64,000 nt of DNA. It comes from Rhynchopus euleeides (lineage: Eukaryota > Euglenozoa > Diplonemea > Diplonemida > Diplonemidae). The stretch spans positions 2,294,001-2,358,000 of the forward strand of contig OY723258.1 of the NCBI GenBank assembly GCA_963210315.1, read 5' to 3'. Below are positions 1-9,663 of this stretch, in pieces; the first letter of the stretch is position 1; every line of letters begins with the position of its first letter. The position numbers were made by a program, and so were the translations under genes. Below the pieces are notes generated by a model. That model had not been told where the DNA came from, made no database searches, and was given only the letters and a program-made list of their open reading frames with translations.

Positions 1-1052
1 CAGCGACCAGACATCATCGACACAATGCAACACAAGTTTGTCCGACACACACACACCCACGTGTCTGTGCATGCGCGTGTATCTATCCATGTGTGTGTGT
101 GTCATCTCCATGCAGGGCACAATCCATGCATGGTGCGGCACACACGAACCTAGCCCCGTCCTCTCGCCTGTGCACGGTGCTGCCTGTGCCAGCTGCGCTT
201 GTCTTATCTTGTCCTTGGCAGCAGCTGGCGGTTGGCACTGAGTGTATCGAACCGTTGTTCCACGGCGCTGTGCGCCTTCCTTGACTGCTGGCATGTGCCT
301 GTGGCTCTGTGGGGTGTGCATGCGTGCCTGTGCCTGTGCACATGCGGTGTACATGCGCCACGTGTCCTGTGCCTTGCCTTGTTTCTGCCTATCAACACCA
401 GTCTTCTCTTCTGCGGGGTGAGACCCCCACATGCCCTACCTTCGCACTAGCCTCACTAGCCTGCAGCCCTGCTGCCAAGCGTATCAAGCCACGAACAGCG
501 AACACTGAACACGCAACAAGCGAACAGCCACCAACCGATGTCCCACTGCCACACCGCACCTGGACCTGCCCACCCCGACAAGGCGGACCATTTTCGGGAG
601 AGTTGTCAGGAGTATCAGACGAGGGTTTCACGACTTGCTTCACAACACCCTGCGTCCTTGGTGGGGCGTCCCCTCAACGGGATTTGCCCACAAACCGTGA
701 CAAATTGTTGGCAGTGTATCAATCATTGAGCCAACACCAAGGCCTTGTCCTATCTTACTCCATGCTGTGTGATGCTGTTCACTTCTCGCTGCACACCCAC
801 ACCAACGCCTCCACCAGGGAGGGCGGGGTCCCCGTCACAGCGCACAACCCTATCCCCAGCCTGGTGACGAAGGCCCCGTTTGGTCTTATTTGCTTTGCTC
901 CTGCCTAGCACTAAGCCGCCCCCGGTGTGCTGAGGTGTGCTGCACTGCTGCGCAGTGGGGGTCAGGCTTCACCGTGGTGTGTCAGTGAGACCACACCAAG
1001 AGCAAGTGTTTGGTGTTGTGTACACTAATATAAAAAGGTTGTGTGCCGCGCG
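1..1052. other. Intergenic, no supported gene
   Basis: TG/CA-rich low-complexity sequence with many short open frames on both strands. None shows a recognisable domain or starts convincingly at ATG. It may contain the 3' end of an upstream gene, but nothing proves it. A pyrimidine-rich stretch around 770-830 could serve the 3' splice acceptor of the next gene. Confidence 0.5.
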
Positions 1053-1811
1053 ATGAAGCGTCGCGGCATCGGTCGCGGCTATGTCGACAAGAAGAAGGAG
1101 GCGGACCGCAACATGGCGAACCTCGGAGAGGAGGTCTCCAAGCAGCGCATCGACGCGGCGAAGGAGCGGCTCGACACATTCAAGCAGAAACTGCAGGAGT
1201 TTGCGGTGTCCCACGGGCAGAGAATACGCGACGACCCGCAGTTCCGCTACCAGTTCAACACGATGTGTGCCAAGGCGGGGGTGGACCCCCTGGGGAGCTC
1301 CAAAGGCTTCTGGGCCAGCACGCTGGGTATCGGGGATTTCTACTATGAGCTGGGCGTGCAGGTCACACAGGTCTGCCTCGTGACACGCACCGTGAACGGG
1401 GGTGTGATCGAGCTGTCTGAGCTGACGGAGCGGGTGCGGAAGAAGCGCCCCGCCGCGCAGCGCGACAGCATCTCCTCCGACGACATCCTGCAGGCCGTCT
1501 CCAAGCTGACCTGCCTCAGCCCCAGCTTCAAGGTGCTGCAGCTTGGGGAGAGCAAGACACGCTTCGTGCAGTCTGTGCCTGTCGAGCTCAGCACTGACGG
1601 CCTCACCGTCATCACCTACCTGACGGAGCGGGGCAGCACCGACACCCACCCTGTGGGGTGCACCTCCCTGGCAGACATGCAGCAGCACTTCGGGTGGACG
1701 CAGCAGCGTGTGACGCGTGCCTCGGAAGACCTCTTGGCACAGAGCCTCCTGTGGGAGGACGCGCACAACACCACCCTCTGGGCCCCCACCGTGTACGGGC
1801 TGGACTCCTAG
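1053..1811 (+). CDS. SNF8: ESCRT-II subunit SNF8/VPS22 (EAP30)
   Basis: Single-exon gene of 252 residues, close to the roughly 250-260 residues usual for the family. The N-terminus (MKRRGIGRGYVDKKK) has the basic, glycine-containing start of SNF8. A coiled stretch follows (about residues 25-60), then the family signatures GVDPLGSSKGFW and GIGDFYYELGVQ near residues 75-100, and two winged-helix repeats to the C-terminus, including FVQSVPVELS. VPS22 is the core of the ESCRT-II complex with VPS25 and VPS36. It acts on endosomes in sorting ubiquitinated membrane proteins into multivesicular bodies. The open frame extends four codons upstream without an ATG, so I take the ATG at 1053. The identification is from conserved motifs; no intron is needed. 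Confidence 0.95.
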   Translation: MKRRGIGRGYVDKKKEADRNMANLGEEVSKQRIDAAKERLDTFKQKLQEFAVSHGQRIRDDPQFRYQFNTMCAKAGVDPLGSSKGFWASTLGIGDFYYELGVQVTQVCLVTRTVNGGVIELSELTERVRKKRPAAQRDSISSDDILQAVSKLTCLSPSFKVLQLGESKTRFVQSVPVELSTDGLTVITYLTERGSTDTHPVGCTSLADMQQHFGWTQQRVTRASEDLLAQSLLWEDAHNTTLWAPTVYGLDS

Positions 1812-2521
1812 CAGGGGTCGTGGAGGAGGGGGTGGTGGTGGTGGTGGTGGGGTGTTCCCCCCAGAGCAGCTCAAGGGTGCTGCCCCGGTCTTGTCCAAAT
1901 AGAAGGCTGGAGGAGGAGCGGGCACCTGTGTTGCGGGGGGTGGGGGGGTCGGGATGCAAGGGGATGGAGGGGGCAACCCGGAGCGCAGTTCGTTCTTCAG
2001 ATGCAATGTGTGCTCGGTGATGTCGATACACTGCGACAAAAGAGAAGTGTCGCCGTCTCTCTCTCTCTCTCTCTCTGTCTCACGGGTAGCAGGTAGGGCC
2101 CTGCTCAGTGTGCCGCCCTTCTTGTGGTGTTGTTGGGGTCACTCGCTTTGGAGCGAACGAATGTCCCCAGAGCTAGCTTTGATCTGTCGAACGCTTTCCA
2201 AAAAAGATTCGTGTGTGTGGAGGGTCTATATGTGGTGTGTGCCCCTGTGCCTTTGTGTTTCTGCTGCGCCGGGTGTGTGTGTGTGTGTGGCTTCTGTGGA
2301 CCGACGTCCCACCTGTGCCCCTCGCCTTGCTGCATAATCACACACGGGAGGGCCTGCCGTGTGGCATCGCATGCCTCCCTACCACTCTGACACACCGCAA
2401 CACTACCCGGCAGGCACACGGACACTGCTAAATTACACATAGCCAAGGAAAGGAGCAGGTCTCCCCTGTGTGCGTGAGTGTTGAGTCGGCAGGCCAAGTC
2501 GGGTCAGACAGAACAGCAGAA
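1812..2521. other. Intergenic with GGT and TC microsatellites
   Basis: Contains a GGT-rich run near 1828-1850, a (TC)n microsatellite at about 2056-2077 and GT-rich tracts near 2275-2290. I see no coding signal. The pyrimidine tracts may include polyadenylation and trans-splicing signals between genes 1 and 2. Confidence 0.5.
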
Positions 2522-3618
2522 ATGACGCAAGCAGAGGCACCGCCTGCGCTGGCGCGGGTGATGACGCTGACATACAATGGTATGGCCGCAGACAGCAAAG
2601 GGGTGGTGCAGATATTTCACGGCAGCACATCAGTCCCATGCGTGGGGGGTTTGAACTGTTGCCAGCATGGCATCTGATGACTGCACGTCACGGGTGGCGG
2701 GGGGGGGTTTTCAGGCAGCACACCACCGCCACCGCCACAGGTCCCGTGCCGTACCCTGGCAAGGAGGTGACGCTGCCCACGCCGGATGAGCAGTTTGAGA
2801 AGCACCAGAAGCAGCAGGAGGTGTGTTTGCCTGTTCGCATCAGAGCTGCATGTCCCTCCCTCCCCACAGGCGCTCGACGCGAGCCGCGAGGCGGCGCTGA
2901 AGGAGGAGCAGACGAAGGCGAAGACGGGGGGTCTCATGGGGAAGTTTGGCGCCATGGCGAAGAACGTGGCGCACTCGGCGACGAAGGCGGCGAATCAGCT
3001 GCACGGCACCGTGGAGTCCAGTATGCTAGCCATCGCTGCCTCACACCCCCGCCACCGCTCTGTGCATGTCGTCATGATGCGAAAAGGGCACACCCCACCG
3101 AACACCCCCCCCCCCCCCCCACAGAGGTGCGGTCCGAGCTGAAGGACAAGGAAAAAGCGAAGTGGCAAAAGGACTTCCCCGACCAGGCGGCAGCACACTA
3201 CGTGTGCTCCTACACCTGCTTCGTGATGCACGGCGGGCAGCTGGTGGAGGGGACGCTGTCGCTGTCGAGCACGCATGTGAACTTCAGGAACCTGCACGTC
3301 TCGGAGAGCATCCCCCTGGACACCGTGCTGTGCCTGCAGCGCTCTGTCGTGCTTCCCACCCATGCGGGCGGCCCGCCCTACATCCTGCCGTGCCCTGCTG
3401 AGCACGTCATCCCGCAGTGCGTCCAGATCTTCACCAAGAACCGCCAGCTGTTCCAGTTCCTGAACTTTGCGAACACCGCCACCTCGACGTCTGCGCACTT
3501 CACGACCTCCATCCAGGGCAACGCCTTCGAGCGGTGCTACAACTTCCTCGACCACGCCTGGCGTGCGGCAACACAGGTGCCCCAGCCGGGTACCGACTAC
3601 CTGCCGCCCCCCCAGTAA
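2522..3618 (+). CDS. GRAM-like domain protein, four exons
   Basis: Exons 2522-2579, 2741-2820, 2870-3020 and 3125-3618 join in frame to 260 residues. The introns are 2580-2740 (GTATGG...CAG), 2821-2869 (GTGTGT...CAG, 49 bp) and 3021-3124 (GTATGC...CAG after a C-run). Residues 1-45 are Pro-rich. About residues 50-95 are charged and helical (GLMGKFGAMAKNVAHSATKAA). About residues 108-215 look like a GRAM/PH-type lipid-binding fold: YVCSYTCFVMHGG, then GTLSLSSTHVNFRN, and ending QLFQFLNFAN before a terminal helix. GRAM domains bind membranes and phosphoinositides; here that role is inferred from the beta-strand pattern. The ATG at 2522 is the only start compatible with the first donor. Confidence 0.75.
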
Positions 3619-4113
3619 CACTGCCAACACACCCACGGCTGCTGAGGTGCAGTGCTGCAGCGGTGTTCTGTGGGGCAGCGGGGCAGCCCTCCTCGATGAG
3701 TCGGGCGCCTCGCCACCCGCGTGCGGTGTGGGGGTGGGGTGGGATGTGCAATAAGCCTGGTACTGCGGTAGCCCAGCACCCCTTGCAGGTTGCAGGGGTG
3801 GGGGGGGGGGGGGTGTGGAGTGGATCCAGCGGAGGGGGGCCGCCTCCCATCGGCAGGGTGGTGGTGGGTTGCGTTCTGTCCTGGCTGCAGAAGGGAAGGT
3901 AAGAAAGAGGCCCTTAGAGGGGGGGTCATGCGTGGGGGGGGAGGTGCCTGTGTGGGGTGTGAGCGGGAGGGGGGTGGGGGGGGGGTGGTTTTCAGTATTC
4001 ATTTGTTTGCGCCCCTCCGGCAGCTTTGCCCCGATATCTCTTGCACCGTGCGCCACCAAGCAAGGCAAAGTACAACCCACCATCCTAAGACGAGAAGGCA
4101 CCGTATATTTTTG

Positions 4114-4282
4114 TTACGCACACGACTTTCGCGCGGAAAGTGTCATTCAGCTCTGCCAAACGTGCTCTACACACCACCCCCTTCATCAGGCAAGTGGGTT
4201 TGTAAGTGTGTGTGGAAGCGTCAACGCATCAAACGAAGTATCAACAGTAGAGAAAGAGCGGCAGAGTTGAAGTGACACTTTT
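4114..4282 (+). repeat. 169 bp solo terminal-repeat-like unit, family 2 (copy 1)
   Basis: Identical by eye to 48293-48461. It has the same internal plan as the A2-B2 unit of the retroelement at 23591-23782: an inverted hairpin near the start, then CCAAACGTGCTCTA, CACCC..TTCATCAGGC and GAAGCGTCAACGCA. Its core is bounded by a 9 bp inverted pair (AAAGTGTCA / TGACACTTT), matching AAAGCGCCC / GGGCGCTTT in the retroelement. It lies in a T-run on both sides. I infer a non-autonomous or solo derivative of a related tyrosine-recombinase retroelement. Confidence 0.75.
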
Positions 4283-5556
4283 GTTGGCATGACGCTCGCC
4301 GTTCACCGTTCACCGTTCACCCCCGCCCTCCTCAAATGTTCAGAAGCGATGATATTGCCACCAAACGCTCTCTCCTCTGAGAGAACTCTAGCCTCGTTTT
4401 GTGCACCTTTTTTTTCAAGTACATTTTCTCCTGCACTCCTGGTGTGCCGTGTTTTTCCGGTAGGAGAATCGATTCGAAAAATACTCCCGGGTCTGGTGTG
4501 TTGTGTCGGACGGACAACGCGTCGCCCAACGCCGCAATAGAGAGGGAGGAACGCTGTAAAAGAACGTCGAATCAGAACCCGTCACAGGCAGGTGTACAGA
4601 ATGCGTGGGATGCTGGGTCGGGTCACAATGAATGTCAACGGCAATCTTATTGCTTCGCTCTGCGGGTGTGTAAGCCCACCGCCCCCCCCAACCCGTGTCT
4701 TCCAAAGAGGCCGGGGTTCTATTCCACTGGGCTGAGGGTGACTCGTTGGTGACCTTGTCTGTGTCCTTCTCTGGCTGTGCGTTGGCTCTGCTGGCCCCCA
4801 TACACCGGGCAGTCCCGTGAGTAGGAACCATATTTTTAGTTTCATTCGTGCTCGCCCGGCTGTATTCTCTAAAGAGGTGTTCCAAATATAAATAACATTT
4901 GCTGGTGCTGGCTGCTGAAGCGACCTTCAAGGGGTGACGAAACGGACTCAGGTTGGTGTGTGTGTGTGCACCTGAGGACTCCGTGGCGTGGGGTGAGGTC
5001 AATCGTCAGAATGCCACACGGTGCTCTGTTGCGAACCCGACTCTTTTGTGGTGTGTTGACCTTTCACCGAGACGGTATAGTCCGCCAGCTTGGGTCGTGT
5101 GATGGCACGGTTGCAGGAGATGGGTGGCATTTTTTGCGGGAAAGTACTTTCTTGATGAACCCTATTTGCCCTCCGGTGGTTCAGCCAGGTATGAACGAGT
5201 CTTTTTAAAAAGAAACCAGCAAAGGAGCTTTTTTATTCCGCCAACGGGAAACACAAGACCGGATGTCGTCCAAACCGCTGAATGCAAACAGCGCAGGACT
5301 CAGCGGGAGGGTGGGGGGGGTGGGGAATGCGGTTCAAAAAAAACAGCAAACAACACAAAACAAAGGCAGAATGAGGATGTCCAACGAGCGGTGCCCGCCA
5401 TCACCACCGAGTGAAACCTGCCCCTTCCCCCACCACCCCACCACCACCCACACCACCAACTTGCCCAAATGAACAAGCCAAGGCAACCCCGCCCCACCGG
5501 CAAACATCTTTCCATCCAGCAGACACACCCAAGCAGGCAGGCAGGCATCCCCGCCC

Positions 5557-5581
5557 CCTCTCTGCCTGGACTGTCTTGCAG
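5557..5581 (+). promoter_or_regulatory. Candidate 3' splice acceptor abutting the start codon
   Basis: A C/T-rich tract ends in TTGCAG at 5576-5581, directly followed by ATG at 5582. In a trans-splicing organism this would join the spliced leader straight to the start codon. It could also be a cis acceptor of an unseen upstream exon. Inferred from sequence pattern only. Confidence 0.4.
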
Positions 5582-6271
5582 ATGGAGGCGTTTATCGTCG
5601 ATGGGGTGGCCCCGACGCAGATGGAGTATGAACTGAAGGACCGAACACGCGAGCTCCGACAAGTCCGGGCGGGGAAGCGGGAGGGGTCCGAGCTGGATGC
5701 GTTGAAGGCGATGATCCGCGCGACGGTGCGGCACTTCTGCAACATCCCCGACGCGCACCGCGGGGTGCACAACAAGGTGGAGACGCTGCAGCGCGGCATC
5801 CTCGAGGCTGAGAAGTGCTACGAGAGCGACACGGAGTGCCTCCACCTGTCCGTCCTCCTCAACCACCTCTACCGCCTCAAGAACCCCAACCCCTTCCAGA
5901 CCAGCGCCAGCGTGCACCGCCTGAAGGAACGCACCGGCCGCCTGCTGGCCGCCTTCCCCGACAACGCGCAAGTCGAGCAGCTCGTGGCGGAGGTGGTTAT
6001 CGACTCTGCAGATGTGACGTGGTGGGAGCGCATCCTCTACTCCTACCCGCTGCCGCCGTCATCCCTCGAGGCTGTGCCGCTGCTGCAGAAGGCCTACGAC
6101 AGAGAGGCGACGCAGCGCGGCGCCATGCTGCTGGGCGAGGCGTATGCCCTCGCGGGCGAGAGGGCCGCGTCGCGTGAGCACCTCCAGCAGTGTGCCGAGT
6201 GGAAGGGGTCGTCGGTGCTGCACAACGCCTACCAGGCGGAGTGCGTCACCCTGCTGGCGAAGTGGCTGTGA
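5582..6271 (+). CDS. Unrecognised alpha-helical (TPR-like) protein
   Basis: Open frame of 229 residues starting MEAFIVDGVAPTQ. It is mostly helical, with helix-turn-helix spacing in the second half (EAVPLLQKAYDREA, then QRGAMLLGEAYALAGERAASREHLQQC, then HNAYQAECVTLLAKW) that resembles TPR repeats. I do not recognise the family. No signal peptide or membrane segment is visible. The stop TGA sits inside CTGTGAGT, a good splice-donor-like sequence, so the gene might continue through an intron into downstream sequence. I found no clear next exon, so I end it at 6271. Codon use is GC-rich at third positions like its neighbours. Confidence 0.65.
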   Translation: MEAFIVDGVAPTQMEYELKDRTRELRQVRAGKREGSELDALKAMIRATVRHFCNIPDAHRGVHNKVETLQRGILEAEKCYESDTECLHLSVLLNHLYRLKNPNPFQTSASVHRLKERTGRLLAAFPDNAQVEQLVAEVVIDSADVTWWERILYSYPLPPSSLEAVPLLQKAYDREATQRGAMLLGEAYALAGERAASREHLQQCAEWKGSSVLHNAYQAECVTLLAKWL

Positions 6272-6945
6272 GTGCGGAGACTGGCCGGGCCTGTTTGTGG
6301 CGTGTCTTGTTGTGTTCCAGCGGGAGGGGTGGGGTGGGGTGGCGTGTGACATGGGGGTGGGCTGTGGCATCAACAGCAGGGGAAAGGTGCTCAGCCCGGT
6401 GCTGCCCACCAACGTGTAACGTGTGTGTGTGTGTGTGGGGAGTCGCACGCTGCTGCGACCCGCCTCTCTCTGCATGCACACAGCATCACTCGATATTTTG
6501 GGCTCGCGCTCTGCGTCACTTGGGTGGGATTGGGTATGAGGGGGGAGGGGCTGCCTCCTCCCCCAGGGGTATATGTTGGAATATGCGGCCCATATTTTTG
6601 CCGGGCACGGCCCTAGCCCCGTTACCGACGCACCAAGCATGGCGGTTTTCCTGGCTTTGTGGGTCGGTGGCGGACGAACCAAAGCACGATGCGTCACAGC
6701 GCACAGCAGGCTTCTGGATGGCCCCTCCCCCCCCCCCCCCCTTGGGTTTGAATACTGGCCCAGCAACACGCCATCGCTCTCGGCGCGGCTGGCCTCTTTG
6801 GCTTCGCCACTGCCACACCACCTCCACCTCCACCCCCTCGGCACAACAGGGGCTCCTCCTGTGGGGGGGCAGCACACGCGACTGCCCCTGCAGCCCCAGC
6901 TGCACCAGGCTGATGTCGGTGCGCAGGGCTGCAGCGGACCCCCAC
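6272..6945. other. Intergenic, GT- and C-rich
   Basis: Contains GT repeats (6420-6438) and a run of about 20 C/T at 6722-6742. The frame of the following gene is open through this stretch but reads as low-complexity, without conserved features. I treat it as 5' flank, possibly carrying the splice acceptor. Confidence 0.45.
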
Positions 6946-9087
6946 ATGCCCCCGCTAGCGCTGTGCGGCGCAGTGTTGCGCGTCCCCCTCCGCGCCGCCG
7001 CCACCACCCGCCGCACCGCGGCACGCCGCACCGCCGCACACCCGGCTGCCTCCATGCCCCCACCCCGGCCCCGCCTCCTCCGGGCACCCCGCAGCAGGCA
7101 GGGCCTGGCGGGCCTGCTGCCCGCAGCACACCCCCCTGCCGCACGCTCCTCCGCCTTCTCCTCCCCGGCTCGCCAGGCGCGTCGCTACCACGACAGCGTC
7201 AGTCGCCCCCCGCCAGACAAGATGATGGTCGTGCAGTATGGGCACCAGCTGGATGTGGTCTACACATGGCTGAAGCGGGGGCAGCACTGCGTGTGGCTGG
7301 GTGACTTCGGCGTCGGGATGGAGGTTTACGCCAGCCTCGACAGGCGCCTGGAGGCAGAATGGGTCGCCCGCAACGGGGGCACCGCCCCCGCAACCTTCGA
7401 GGAGTATCTCGACTATGCGGGGCAGAAGCGGGTGTTCGACAACCTGTGGATCCCCAACCCCTTCACGGTTCTCCCCAACGCATACAACGACAGCGCCCTG
7501 ACGCAGTGGATTGCCACACGGTACCCTCCCGCGAACTTTGAATACCTCCCCTTCTCCGTCTATGCTTCTCTTGTGCGGAGCTACCACCGGACACGCTACG
7601 GCTATCCCTACTCCTCACTGGGCATGCAGAACAACGTCCCACGCATGGTGAAGGTGCTCCACGGGGTAGACCCGGTGCCCGTGACGCACCCCCCGGCACG
7701 GCTTCTCAAAAACTTCCTCATCCCACGCCTGAAGGGGTCCGGCTCACCTGGTGAGATGATCCGCTCCAGGAACCTCAGGGTGCTGTGCCCCAACGCCGGG
7801 CGGCTTGCCGGAGTGATCCCCCTCACAATTCTGAATTTGAAGCACTTCAGAGGGTCGATGCACTGCATCGATGCCGACGAGGATTCGGTTGACAACATCC
7901 GGTTCAACCACACCCGGCTGAAGCACAGCCACGACCCCTCGAGCAATAGGTTCCGGAGTCTGAAGGCAGAGGTTAGCCACCGTCTCCTTCCGCGGAAGAG
8001 CCTCTTCAAGAGGTTCAACATGGCGGTGCTCACGCCGAGCTGGATGCCGCCTATGGAGGAGGTGCCTGGGGCTGCCGAAGCGATGCAGGGGTACTACGAT
8101 CTGGACGGGCAGGAGGAGGGGCGTGACTTCCTCTTCGGGCGGCAGATGTTTGCCGATTCGGAGGAGGACGATCTGGCCCACCAGCTGTCCAGCGTCGACG
8201 CTGCGATGGATGCCGACGGGTTGGTGCTGGTGGTGTGGTCCAACCTGAGGAACATCGTGTTCAACACCGCCGACCACCCCGTCGTGTCGGAGCTGGAGCG
8301 GAACGAGAGGTACACCCTGGAGCACTTTGAGGACATCCCGTGGCGCGTCGCCTCCCCCGAGCTGCAGGCAAGACAGGGCATGCCCTTCCTGAAGGACCTC
8401 AACAACAAGCTGCGTGTGGAGCTCTGGGTGCTGCGGGTGAACCGCCCCCTCCTCCCCCCGCCCGCACAGAGCTACTCTGATTTCGGGGATGCGCTCCACA
8501 TCGATGCGGGGGAGCAGACCTCGCTTGTTGCAGCGGAGGCGGAGTACGGCGTGACTGCGCCTGATAACGCCTCGCTGCACCATGCCTCGAAGGGGTTAGC
8601 AGAGCTGGGGCAGGCGGCAGCAATGCAGCATGGGGTGGCGGGCAGTGGGGGCGTGACCATCACCGCCGAGATGAATGCAGCGAGGCAGCGGACCAACGAG
8701 GCGATTGCCGAGAAGATGGGCGTGCCTCTGGATCAGCTGGACCAGTCGGTGCTGTCGAGGGTGAAGCCCGTCACGGCGGCGAAGGGTGTCCCGCGGGATG
8801 AGATGCTGGACTTCTTCGAGCCGCAGGTCGGGTTCAGAGGGGACTACAACAGCACAAAGAAGCGCATCAAGTTGGACAAAAGGGTTGCCAGTTGGAAGGA
8901 GGGGAATCCGGTGGAAGAGGGCCTGGAGTACAGCCGCCTGCTGAAGGCGAAGAGGGCAAAGGAGGCTGACGTGCGACACGACAAGAGCGAGAAGAAGAAG
9001 CTTATGATGTCGCTCGGGCTCCGCACGAAGATGCCGAACGTCCTCCGCAAGGCTGCCAAAAAGGCAATCAAGCCCAGGCAGGAGTGA
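6946..9087 (+). CDS. Mitochondrial methyltransferase-like protein
   Basis: About 713 residues from ATG 6946; an in-frame ATG at 6913 would add 11. The first 85 residues are rich in Arg, Ala, Ser and Pro with almost no acids and end RQARRYHD, a typical mitochondrial presequence with an arginine near the cleavage point. Residues around 275-320 look like a Rossmann-type SAM site: LRVLCPNAGRLAG, followed at the expected distance by the acidic strand MHCIDADEDSVDNIRFN. The C-terminus (from about residue 620) is Lys-rich and helical, as in RNA- or ribosome-binding proteins. I infer a role in mitochondrial RNA or ribosome metabolism. The methyltransferase call rests on fold-like motifs, not on a recognised family. 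No intron is needed. Confidence 0.6.
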   Translation: MPPLALCGAVLRVPLRAAATTRRTAARRTAAHPAASMPPPRPRLLRAPRSRQGLAGLLPAAHPPAARSSAFSSPARQARRYHDSVSRPPPDKMMVVQYGHQLDVVYTWLKRGQHCVWLGDFGVGMEVYASLDRRLEAEWVARNGGTAPATFEEYLDYAGQKRVFDNLWIPNPFTVLPNAYNDSALTQWIATRYPPANFEYLPFSVYASLVRSYHRTRYGYPYSSLGMQNNVPRMVKVLHGVDPVPVTHPPARLLKNFLIPRLKGSGSPGEMIRSRNLRVLCPNAGRLAGVIPLTILNLKHFRGSMHCIDADEDSVDNIRFNHTRLKHSHDPSSNRFRSLKAEVSHRLLPRKSLFKRFNMAVLTPSWMPPMEEVPGAAEAMQGYYDLDGQEEGRDFLFGRQMFADSEEDDLAHQLSSVDAAMDADGLVLVVWSNLRNIVFNTADHPVVSELERNERYTLEHFEDIPWRVASPELQARQGMPFLKDLNNKLRVELWVLRVNRPLLPPPAQSYSDFGDALHIDAGEQTSLVAAEAEYGVTAPDNASLHHASKGLAELGQAAAMQHGVAGSGGVTITAEMNAARQRTNEAIAEKMGVPLDQLDQSVLSRVKPVTAAKGVPRDEMLDFFEPQVGFRGDYNSTKKRIKLDKRVASWKEGNPVEEGLEYSRLLKAKRAKEADVRHDKSEKKKLMMSLGLRTKMPNVLRKAAKKAIKPRQE

Positions 9088-9663
9088 GATCTATCTCCCG
9101 GAGAGGGCGGGACGGGGCGCTCTGCTCTGAAGGGAACAGGGGGACAGAGTCTTCTGAGCTTCGTTTCAAAAGGTTTCGCCCTGTGTGGCCCTCTCTTCTT
9201 CCCCTTCAACGAAGGGGGTGGTGTTGTAGTGTCCCCTTGCCCCCTGTAGTGCCGCCTTGTTGATGGAGGGGGGTGGGGGGAGGTATCCCGGGTGGAGCCG
9301 GCCTGCTGCTCCGGGCCTCTAGAGTTATCAGAATTACTTGGCATTTTTTTTTTGCGCTTTCGGCAGAGGCCGGCCCCGCCACAGCATCCCCTGCCCCACC
9401 CCACCCCACCCACCCATCAGCGTGCACCCCCTCATTGAATCATTGAAAAGGCGAAGGTGATATCCTGAGTCTTCTTCCTGAGAGAATCGACCAGCGCTGT
9501 TGTGGGTTGCCCGCACCCCCCATAGACTTCATCACATCACAGCCCCACGACACGACGCAACATCACAGGGGACAGGTGCACCGGCTGCTTGCACAAGGCA
9601 GGGGCCTTCGTTGGGGGTGCCCTGTGTGTGCTCGGTGGGGAGGGCAGGGGGGGGTGCGGCAAG
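9088..9663. other. Intergenic
   Basis: No conserved frame. Contains a T-run at 9347-9355, GGGGT/GGGTG tracts near 9265-9285 and CCCACCCC runs near 9390-9415. Likely 3' UTR of the upstream gene and 5' flank of the next. Confidence 0.45.

Larger units (their letters stand above)
3619..5581. other. Intergenic, low-complexity, with one repeat unit
   Basis: G-rich runs (3800-3990), then the 169 bp dispersed unit at 4114-4282, then AT-richer sequence without long conserved frames. Nothing in either strand resembles a protein. The 3' end (5400-5580) is C-rich and ends in a pyrimidine tract plus CAG directly before the next ATG. Confidence 0.5.

Noticed and set aside
309..908. 200-codon frame upstream of SNF8
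   Set aside because: No ATG at the start, composition follows the local TG/CA bias, no motif. A terminal exon of an upstream gene cannot be excluded.
969..2039. Long minus-strand open frame opposite SNF8
   Set aside because: Low-complexity Pro/His/Leu text in the mirror frame of a GC-rich real gene; no domain. The same applies to the large minus frames at 2995-4101, 12057-13301, 13072-14184, 46138-46965 and 58538-60022.
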